A stretch of DNA of 28,148 nt from JBBKXP01 sp038323615 (GTDB lineage Bacteria; Pseudomonadota; Alphaproteobacteria; Rhodobacterales; Rhodobacteraceae). The notes beneath the pieces were generated by a model. It was not told the origin of the DNA and made no database searches. It was given only the letters and a program-made list of their open reading frames with translations. Shown here piece by piece: positions 22,154 to 28,148 of the stretch (its first letter is position 1; each line of letters starts with the position of its first letter). Made by a program: the position numbers and the translations under genes. The DNA is taken from the NCBI GenBank assembly GCA_038323615.1, contig JBBQHC010000026.1, positions 1 through 28,148 on the forward strand, read 5' to 3'.

Positions 22154-23791
22154 TTAGTTCGCCTGACGCCGCAGGAAGGCCGGGATTTCAATGCGTTCCT
22201 GATCGGCATCCGCCTCGGGGGCCTCGCGCATCGGTGTAATCTGCGGCTGTTGACGGGCCACCGGGGCCGGGTCGGCATGCTGTCCAGACATCCGGTTCAA
22301 CAGACCACTCAACCCATATCCGCGTTTTTCCTCAACCTGATGACGGGGCTGTGGCGCGACCATAGGCTGACCCTGCGCCATGGGGGTGCGGGGCTGATGC
22401 GCCGAGGCGTGATTGACCGCATTGCGCAACCGCTCTAGGGTTTCGGGCGACGGGGTTCCGGCTGGGCGCGGTGCCGGGGCAACGAAATCTTCGGCGCGGT
22501 CCATTGCGACGGGTTCGGCGGCAGGACGATACGCCGGTGCCGGCACCCCGTCTGCATCAAGATCGTCGAAATCCTGATCAAAGATGTCGTCACTCGGATC
22601 CTCGGCCTTTTTGTGATCGAACAGGTTGCGTTCGTTCGCCGCAGGTTCGGTCGGCGCCGGTGCAACACGCTGCGGCAGGGGTTCGCGGACCTGTGCGGCG
22701 ACCGCCGGTTGTGCGGGACGCGGTGCCTGCACCGGGGCCGCAACGGCACGATCTTCGGCCGAAACATGCTGGGTCAATGGCGTTGCCATCGGACGCCGCG
22801 GGACCGGCTGATCAGACGATTTTGCCACGGCATCGATGCCGGTCGCCACGACCGAAACGCGCATCCGGCCTTCCATATTGGTATCCAGCGTCGAGCCGAC
22901 GATGATATTGGCGTCAGGATCGACCTTTTCGCGGATCTTGTTGGCGGCTTCGTCCAGTTCGAACAGGGTCAGATCGTAACCGCCGGTGATGTTGATCAGC
23001 ACGCCACGCGCACCCTCAAGGCTGATTTCGTCCAGCAGCGGGTTGGCAATTGCCTTTTCGGCAGCTTCGACGGCGCGGTTTTCGCCCTCGGCCTCGCCGG
23101 TGCCCATCATCGCCTTGCCCATCTCGTCCATGACGGCGCGAACGTCGGCAAAGTCGAGGTTGATCAGGCCGGGGCGCACCATCAGGTCAGTCACACCCTT
23201 GACGCCCTGATACAGCACATCGTCGGCCATCATGAAGGCGTCGGTGCAGGTGGTGCGTTCGTTGGCAAGACGAAACAGGTTCTGGTTCGGGATGATGATC
23301 AGCGTATCGACGACTTTTTGCAGCGCCTCGATGCCGTCCTCGGCCTGCTTCATCCGCTTGGCGCCCTCGAACTGGAACGGCTTGGTGACGACGCCGACAG
23401 TCAGCACGCCCAATTCGCGGGCCGCCTGGGCGATGATCGGCGCGGCCCCGGTGCCGGTGCCCCCGCCCATGCCTGCGGTGATGAAACACATATGCGCGCC
23501 GGCCAGATGATCGACGATCTGTTCGATCGATTCTTCAGCGGCGGCGGCGCCAACAGTGGCGCGAGCACCGGCACCCAAACCTTCGGTGACCTTGATCCCC
23601 ATCTGGATTTTCGAGGTCGCACGTGACTGTTGCAGCGCCTGCGCGTCGGTGTTGGCGACAACGAACTCGACCCCTTCGAGTTCCTGTTCGATCATGTTGT
23701 TGACGGCATTGCCGCCCGCCCCACCCACGCCGAAAACTGTGATCCGGGGCTTCAGTTCGTCTTGCCCGGGCATCGAAAGGTTCAATGTCAT
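22154..23791 (-). CDS. ftsZ: cell division GTPase FtsZ
   Basis: FtsZ is the tubulin-like GTPase that forms the Z-ring. The protein has 545 residues, long for the family because of its linker. The globular domain (about 15-320) has GVGGAGGNAVNNM, the tubulin signature GGGTGTG at 109-115, NERTTCTDAFMMADDVL, and the T7 synergy loop NLDFADVRAVM with catalytic D213. A Pro/Ala/Gln-rich disordered linker (about 325-525) includes the short segment GYGLSGLLNRMSG. The conserved tip RIEIPAFLRRQAN binds FtsA and other partners. ATG 23791 is supported by the family N-terminus, although its ribosome-binding site is weak. It follows ftsA by 176 bases with leader hairpins, and a strong terminator follows it. 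Confidence 0.98.
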   Translation of the reverse strand: MTLNLSMPGQDELKPRITVFGVGGAGGNAVNNMIEQELEGVEFVVANTDAQALQQSRATSKIQMGIKVTEGLGAGARATVGAAAAEESIEQIVDHLAGAHMCFITAGMGGGTGTGAAPIIAQAARELGVLTVGVVTKPFQFEGAKRMKQAEDGIEALQKVVDTLIIIPNQNLFRLANERTTCTDAFMMADDVLYQGVKGVTDLMVRPGLINLDFADVRAVMDEMGKAMMGTGEAEGENRAVEAAEKAIANPLLDEISLEGARGVLINITGGYDLTLFELDEAANKIREKVDPDANIIVGSTLDTNMEGRMRVSVVATGIDAVAKSSDQPVPRRPMATPLTQHVSAEDRAVAAPVQAPRPAQPAVAAQVREPLPQRVAPAPTEPAANERNLFDHKKAEDPSDDIFDQDFDDLDADGVPAPAYRPAAEPVAMDRAEDFVAPAPRPAGTPSPETLERLRNAVNHASAHQPRTPMAQGQPMVAPQPRHQVEEKRGYGLSGLLNRMSGQHADPAPVARQQPQITPMREAPEADADQERIEIPAFLRRQAN

Positions 23792-23967
23792 GCTCTGTCC
23801 GCCTGTCTGTTTGTGTCCCGTCCCGCCGGGCGCTTTTGCCTGTCTCTGGCATAACGTTAACGGTCGGGGGCCGTTAGGTCACGTGGAAAACACATTTTCG
23901 CCACAAAATGTGGCCGTTTTGTTTGGGTTTGCCGCTGGATTTGGAACCATCGGCAATATCTTGCGTA
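23792..23967 (-). promoter_or_regulatory. ftsZ leader with two dyads
   Basis: This 176-base ftsA-ftsZ spacer is the usual place for an ftsZ-specific promoter. It contains two inverted repeats: ACATTTT/AAAATGT (23892-23898 with 23905-23911) and TAACGG/CCGTTA (23858-23863 with 23871-23876). A TTAA core at 23857-23860 resembles only part of a CtrA site. The promoter itself is not assigned. Confidence 0.4.
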
Positions 23968-25302
23968 CTACCAGTTGTCCTTGAACCATTTTACGGCCCG
24001 TTTCAGCGACTTTGGTCCATGTCTTTCACTCGGCACGTCGAAATCCCACCATTCGTCCTGCGGCTTTGCGGCGTAGCAGGTCAGACCCACGGCGGCAGCA
24101 AAGGCCGGGCCGGTGGCGGCCTGCGGCAGGCCGGGCACCCGCAGCGGGCGGCCAAGGCGCACCTGCTGGCCCAGAATCTTGGCGGCAAGGCTGTCAAGCC
24201 CCGGAATCTGACTGCTGCCGCCGGTCAACACAATCTGGCGGCTGGGCAAATGTTCGAATCCGGCCGCGTCAAGGCGGGCGCGCACCTCTTCCAGAATCTC
24301 TTCGACCCTTGGCCGCATGATCCCGATCAGCTCGGCGCGGCTGACGGTCCGGCGGTCGCGCTCCCAGTCGCCGGTCTCGCCGCCGATCTCGATCAGATCG
24401 CGGTCGTCCATGCCGGTGGCGACGACGCCGCCATAAAACGTCTTGATCCGTTCGGCATTGGCGGACGGCACCGACAGGCCCATCGAAATGTCGGATGTGA
24501 TGTGATCGCCGCCCATCCGCACCGAATCGGCATAAATCATGTGCTTTTTGATAAAGATCGACAGGCTGGTCGCGCCGCCGCCCATATCGATGCAGGCGGC
24601 GCCCAATTCCTGTTCGTCCTCGACCAGCGACGCGATGCCCGACATATAGGCCGACGACGCCAGACCCGCCAATTCAAGGTCGCAGCGTTTGATACAGTAA
24701 AGCAGGTTCTGAATTGCCGCCGCATCGACCGTCAGCAGGTGCATGTCGGTGGTCAGGCGATTGCCGATCTGGCCGCGCGGATCGGCCAGTCCGGTACGGT
24801 GATCCAGCGTAAAATTGACCGGCTGGGCGTGCAGCACGGCCCGCCCGGCCCCAAAGTCCGGCACATCGCAGGCGGCCAGAACCCGACCGATATCGGCGCT
24901 GGTCACCACATTGCCCTGCACATCCGCAGCGCCGTCCAGCCCATAGCTGCGCGGCTCGGCCCCCGACAGGCAGGCGATGACGTGATCGACCCGCACTCCG
25001 GCCATTTTTTGCGCCGATTGAATGGCGGTGCGGATCGCCTTTTCAGTTTCCTGCATCGCATCGACTTCGCCAAAGCGGACGCCGCGCGACCGGGTCGTGG
25101 CAGCGCCAATGACGCGCACCATGCTTTGACCCGCCATTGTGCCGACACCATCGGGTTCGCGAAACTTTTCGGGGCCGTCAAACCGCAGAACCAAACAGGC
25201 GATTTTCGACGTGCCGATGTCCAGAATGGCGATGACGCCGCGCTGTTTGGCGGCTTGGCGGACGTTGCGCATCGCCCGTTGGGTTTCGTATAAATCTTTC
25301 AT
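23968..25302 (-). CDS. ftsA: cell division protein FtsA
   Basis: FtsA is the actin-like ATPase that tethers FtsZ to the inner membrane and recruits later divisome proteins. The protein has 444 residues. Phosphate-binding motifs are AILDIGTSKIACLV (about 24-37) and CIDMGGGATSLSIF, and the adenosine motif is IVLTGGSSQIPGLD. The 1C subdomain replaces the actin 1B domain, as usual. The last residues, KSLKRAVKWFKDNW, form the amphipathic membrane-targeting helix. A basic N-terminal extension of about 22 residues (MKDLYETQRAMRNVRQAAKQ) precedes the core. ATG 25302 has AGGGG about nine bases upstream and starts 12 bases after the ftsQ stop, so the two are co-transcribed. Confidence 0.97.
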   Translation of the reverse strand: MKDLYETQRAMRNVRQAAKQRGVIAILDIGTSKIACLVLRFDGPEKFREPDGVGTMAGQSMVRVIGAATTRSRGVRFGEVDAMQETEKAIRTAIQSAQKMAGVRVDHVIACLSGAEPRSYGLDGAADVQGNVVTSADIGRVLAACDVPDFGAGRAVLHAQPVNFTLDHRTGLADPRGQIGNRLTTDMHLLTVDAAAIQNLLYCIKRCDLELAGLASSAYMSGIASLVEDEQELGAACIDMGGGATSLSIFIKKHMIYADSVRMGGDHITSDISMGLSVPSANAERIKTFYGGVVATGMDDRDLIEIGGETGDWERDRRTVSRAELIGIMRPRVEEILEEVRARLDAAGFEHLPSRQIVLTGGSSQIPGLDSLAAKILGQQVRLGRPLRVPGLPQAATGPAFAAAVGLTCYAAKPQDEWWDFDVPSERHGPKSLKRAVKWFKDNW

Positions 25303-25314
25303 CGGTATCGGCCC

Positions 25315-26199
25315 CTAATTCCCTGAAACACTTGCATTGATCCGCCGCATTTCAGCGACCGCCGGTTCATTCAGCCGGATTGTCGGACGTGCGGCATGGC
25401 GCACATCGACCACCGCGATGTCGCGGGCCAGCATGTCCTGGGCCTGCGCCATCGCGATCACCCGCTCAAAGGCGGGAATTGCATTGTCGGCGGGCAAAAG
25501 GATGCGTTGTTCGCGGTCGAGTACCACATCCCAGCGGCGCTCGCCCATGCGTACCAGCGCTCGGATTCGCGGCGTCACCGGACCGGCGGCAGCGAATAGC
25601 GCCAGGGCTTCGTTGATCGCCGTGCCAGCGCCGTCGCCCGCGATCAGCGGCAAGTCCGACCGATCGACCCGCGCATCGACGTTGGCAATAAAGGTGCCGT
25701 CCGCATCGATCAGTTTCAGCCCATCGGCATCGCGCCAAACGGCAACGGCAATCCGCGGCGTCACCGCCACATCGAGGATACCGCCGGGCATCACCCGCAA
25801 GGTTGCCGACTGCACCGCATTGATCGCCTGCACCGTGTCACGCAGCGCGTTCAGATCCAGATCGAACGACGACACCGGAAATGGTATTGGTAGAACCCGC
25901 GCGATATCGGCCTTGAGCCCGTCATCCGCGCCGGTGATATCCAGCCCAGTCACCATGAATTCGGGGCGTTGCTGGATCGACGCCTTGATGTCGGTGTAGG
26001 TCGTCGCCAGCAGCGCCCGGTTGGCATCGTTGTAAAACCACACCGTTGCAATCACCCCGATCAGGGCCAGCGGCAGGCCGATCCGCACCGACTGGCGAAA
26101 CAGCGGCGTCAGCATCAGGCGTTGATAGCGATAGCTCCACCGTGTCGGGGCGGGATCGCGGCGCTGGTCTGTGTCGCGGGGGGCTCTCAGCGATCGCAT
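25315..26199 (-). CDS. ftsQ: cell division protein FtsQ
   Basis: FtsQ is a bitopic inner-membrane protein that links early and late divisome components. From ATG 26199 it has 294 residues. A basic cytoplasmic tail (about 1-38) leads to one membrane helix (about 40-57, LPLALIGVIATVWFY). A POTRA domain follows (about 78-145, EFMVTGLDITGADDGLKADIA split across it), and then the beta domain with RVMPGGILDVAVTPRIAVAVW and LIDADGTFIANV. The frame is open to 26379, but ATG 26199 gives a normal N-terminus and overlaps the ddl stop by 13 bases, which implies translational coupling. Confidence 0.95.
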   Translation of the reverse strand: MRSLRAPRDTDQRRDPAPTRWSYRYQRLMLTPLFRQSVRIGLPLALIGVIATVWFYNDANRALLATTYTDIKASIQQRPEFMVTGLDITGADDGLKADIARVLPIPFPVSSFDLDLNALRDTVQAINAVQSATLRVMPGGILDVAVTPRIAVAVWRDADGLKLIDADGTFIANVDARVDRSDLPLIAGDGAGTAINEALALFAAAGPVTPRIRALVRMGERRWDVVLDREQRILLPADNAIPAFERVIAMAQAQDMLARDIAVVDVRHAARPTIRLNEPAVAEMRRINASVSGN

Positions 26200-27101
26200 G
26201 ACGCATCCTCGATTAACCAGCGGCACAGGTCGGGAAAGCTGATCCCGACGTGGGCGGCCTGTTCGGGGGCCAGCGATGTCGGGGTCATCCCCGGCTGGGT
26301 GTTGGTTTCCAGCAGGATCAACCCATCGATCCCGCGGGTCTCGTCCCAGCGGAAATCGGTGCGCGACAGGCCCCGGCAACCAAGGGCGACATGGGCCCGC
26401 AGGGCATAATCAAGGCAGGCGTCGATGATCGGCTGCGGCAGGTCGGCGGGGATCACATGGCGCGACCCGCCGACACTGTATTTGGCATGATAGTCGTACC
26501 AGCCATCGGTGATGATGTCGGTCACACCCAAGGCACGGTCGCCCATAACGCTGGTGGTCAGTTCGCGCCCCGGCGCATAGGTTTCCACCATCACGGTCCG
26601 GGGCATTTCAATGGCCAGTTTTGGCGGACCATTGGGATTTTCGCCGACGATATAGACGCCGACGCTTGACCCTTCGTTGTAGGGTTTGACCACATAGGGC
26701 GGCGGCAACACATGCGCCGCCTCGACCGCCTCTGCCGTCGCGATCACCGAATGCACGAACGGCAAGCCGACAGCACGATACGCCTCTTTCGTGCGCTGCT
26801 TGTCCATCGCGAGGGCCGAAGCAAGGACGCCCGAGTGGGTGTAGGGGATGCGCAGCCATTCAAGAATGCCTTGGACACAGCCGTCTTCACCCCAGCGGCC
26901 ATGCAGAGCGTTGAATACCACGTCGGGTTTGATGTCGGTCAGACGCGTGACGATATCGGGGCCAGCATCGACCTCGATCACGTCGCATCCTGATTCCCGC
27001 AAAGCCGCTGCGCATTCGGCCCCTGAACTAAGCGACACGTCACGCTCAGCCGATGGACCACCCATCAACACAACCACCTTGGGGTTTGTCCTGCTCGACA
27101 T
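26187..27101 (-). CDS. ddl: D-alanine--D-alanine ligase
   Basis: Ddl makes D-Ala-D-Ala for peptidoglycan precursors in the cytoplasm, using ATP. The protein has 304 residues. The N-terminal signature is VVLMGGPSAERDVSLSSG, followed by NALHGRWGEDGCVQG and the ATP-grasp segments YVVKPYNEGSSVGVYIV and CRGLSRTDFRW. LLETNTQPGMTPTSL carries the metal- and substrate-binding residues. ATG 27101 is chosen over GTG 27107 because an AGGCGG stretch lies at a usable distance before it. The preceding 87-base spacer after murB holds two small hairpins. The end overlaps ftsQ. Confidence 0.97.
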   Translation of the reverse strand: MSSRTNPKVVVLMGGPSAERDVSLSSGAECAAALRESGCDVIEVDAGPDIVTRLTDIKPDVVFNALHGRWGEDGCVQGILEWLRIPYTHSGVLASALAMDKQRTKEAYRAVGLPFVHSVIATAEAVEAAHVLPPPYVVKPYNEGSSVGVYIVGENPNGPPKLAIEMPRTVMVETYAPGRELTTSVMGDRALGVTDIITDGWYDYHAKYSVGGSRHVIPADLPQPIIDACLDYALRAHVALGCRGLSRTDFRWDETRGIDGLILLETNTQPGMTPTSLAPEQAAHVGISFPDLCRWLIEDASCDR

Positions 27102-27117
27102 TCCCACCGCCTAATCG

Positions 27118-27183
27118 CGGACCTTTGCGGTCCGTCTTTCGTTGTTGTGACCCTTGCCCAGAGTCCGACCCGTTTATTGGGTC
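27118..27183. repeat. two short hairpins in the murB-ddl spacer
   Basis: CGGACC/GGTCCG (27118-27123 with 27129-27134, five-base loop) and GACCC/GGGTC (27167-27171 with 27179-27183, seven-base loop) are perfect short stems in the 87-base gap of the minus-strand operon. The first lies just upstream of the ddl ribosome-binding site. They may attenuate or stabilise the transcript. Neither has a downstream T-run on the minus strand. Confidence 0.45.
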
Positions 27184-27188
27184 ATTTA

Positions 27189-28121
27189 TCATCTCGTGCG
27201 ACCCGGTTCGCCGACCCGCATAATTTCCCACTCTAACGTGATCCCGCTGGAATCGTAAACCTTTTTTCGCACATCTTCGCCCAATCCTTCCAGATCGGCG
27301 GCGGTTGCGCCCCCCGCGTTGGTCAGAAAGTTCGAATGTTTGACGTTCATCACGGCGCCGCCCCGTGTCGCCCCGCGCATCCCGGCGTCGTCGATGACCT
27401 TCCACGCCTTCAAGTCGTGCCGGTCGTCGGCCTGCCCGGTGCTGGAATATCCGGCCGGGTTGCGGAAGGTCGATCCGGCGGTGCGGTCCCTGGTCGGCTG
27501 GGTTTCGTCGCGTTTGGCGAGTTGTGCCGTCATGCGCGCGTCAAGGTCGGCCGGATCGCCCTCCGGTGCCGTGAACGTCGCGCTGGTGATGACCGCCCCA
27601 CCGGGCAGCGTTGATTGCCGGTAGGCCAGTTGCAGGTCTTTGGCAGGTAGATCCCGGAGTGTCCCGTCACGCAGCACCACCGTCACGCTGTTCAGCACGT
27701 CGGCGGTATATGACCCATAGCATCCCGCGTTCATCCGCACTGCGCCACCAATGGTGCCCGGAATCGTGCGCAGGAACGTCAGATCAAGGCCCGTTTCGGC
27801 TGCCCGGCGGGCGACATGGGCATCCAGCGCCGCCGCCCCGGCGGTGACGGTCTGCCCGTCAATGCCGATGCCGTTGAACCCGCGCCCGAGCCGGATCACC
27901 ACCCCCCGGATACCCCCATCGCGCACGATCAGGTTCGACCCAACACCCATGGGAAAGACCGGGACGACGGGGTCGAGTGCCGCTAGGAACGCCGCCAGAT
28001 CGTCCGTATCGGCAGGCTGAAACAACACATCCGCCGGACCACCGACGCGCATCCAGGTGAGATCGGCAAGCGGGCGATCAGGGGTCAGGGTGCCACGGAC
28101 GGGGGGAAGGGTCAGGGTCAT
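27189..28121 (-). CDS. murB: UDP-N-acetylenolpyruvoylglucosamine reductase
   Basis: MurB reduces UDP-GlcNAc-enolpyruvate to UDP-MurNAc with NADPH and FAD in the cytoplasm. The protein has 310 residues. FAD-binding signatures are LTWMRVGGPADVLFQP, MGVGSNLIVRDGG and TIPGTIGGAVRMNAGCYG. The catalytic acid Ser is S217 in AGSTFRNP, R168 in YRQS fits the active-site Arg, and the late Glu lies in GITLEWEIMRVG. ATG 28121 is chosen; a TTG at 28136 is possible and neither has a strong ribosome-binding site. The remaining 27 bases to the window edge are upstream sequence. As far as I recall, murC and murG usually precede murB in this family. Confidence 0.96.
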   Translation of the reverse strand: MTLTLPPVRGTLTPDRPLADLTWMRVGGPADVLFQPADTDDLAAFLAALDPVVPVFPMGVGSNLIVRDGGIRGVVIRLGRGFNGIGIDGQTVTAGAAALDAHVARRAAETGLDLTFLRTIPGTIGGAVRMNAGCYGSYTADVLNSVTVVLRDGTLRDLPAKDLQLAYRQSTLPGGAVITSATFTAPEGDPADLDARMTAQLAKRDETQPTRDRTAGSTFRNPAGYSSTGQADDRHDLKAWKVIDDAGMRGATRGGAVMNVKHSNFLTNAGGATAADLEGLGEDVRKKVYDSSGITLEWEIMRVGEPGRTR

Positions 28122-28148
28122 GGGGGCGGAATACAAGGCCGGTTTGTT

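Noticed and set aside
23857..23876. CtrA site in the ftsZ leader
   Set aside because: Only one TTAA core is present; the second TTAA at seven-base spacing and the TTAACCAT form are missing.
23908..25293. 461-codon open frame on the + strand across ftsA
   Set aside because: It is antisense to ftsA and has no domain. Long antisense frames recur at cobT (8738-9739), ftsZ (22613-23626) and the CLC gene (13697-14476), so this is a codon-bias effect.

Overview
The window is about 63-65% G+C (estimated by eye), is densely coded and has Rhodobacteraceae-type (alphaproteobacterial) gene content and order. The pointers are a division and cell-wall cluster that runs murB-ddl-ftsQ-ftsA-ftsZ-lpxC-bamD-recN on one strand, the aerobic cobaltochelatase subunits cobS and cobT, and a bolA gene divergent from a J-domain gene. 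The genus cannot be fixed from this sequence. I support 27 protein-coding genes. I saw no rRNA, tRNA, CRISPR array, insertion sequence or prophage.

Layout. Positions 1-2259 (+) hold the 3' part of gatB, a periplasmic class I cytochrome c and a DUF4177 protein. Positions 2275-3240 hold a divergent pair, bolA (-) and a zinc-cluster/J-domain protein (+). Positions 3316-6469 (-) hold a four-helix membrane protein, a Tat-exported MsrB, a secreted fasciclin protein, an RskA-type anti-sigma factor and its ECF sigma factor. Positions 6630-10717 hold cobS and cobT, separated by a small exported protein and an oppositely oriented NADPH-dependent FMN reductase. Positions 10794-12923 (+) hold an M24 aminopeptidase P and a DUF427 protein. 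A CLC chloride transporter (-) then stands divergent from an FAD-linked 2-hydroxyacid dehydrogenase (+), which is followed by a LuxR-type regulator fused to an alpha/beta-hydrolase fold. Positions 18276-28121 (-) are the division, envelope and repair cluster.

How the genes work together. MurB and Ddl make peptidoglycan precursors, and FtsQ, FtsA and FtsZ build the divisome. LpxC commits to lipid A synthesis and BamD assembles outer-membrane proteins, so this block couples septation to envelope growth. The sigma, anti-sigma, fasciclin and MsrB genes look like an envelope or oxidative stress regulon. CobS and CobT are the AAA+ and VWA partners of CobN (not in this window) in cobalt insertion for B12.

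The most interesting items are: (1) the LuxR/alpha-beta-hydrolase fusion, whose hydrolase part keeps the nucleophile Ser but has lost the catalytic His and the HG oxyanion motif, which suggests a ligand sensor; (2) the SigK/RskA-like sigma and anti-sigma pair beside a fasciclin gene that has a candidate ECF promoter, echoing the mycobacterial SigK-RskA-MPT70/MPT83 arrangement; (3) a CLC protein with Val at the internal proton-glutamate position, as in CLC channels; (4) competing inverted repeats between bamD and recN that partly resemble a second intergenic palindrome at 8030-8074.
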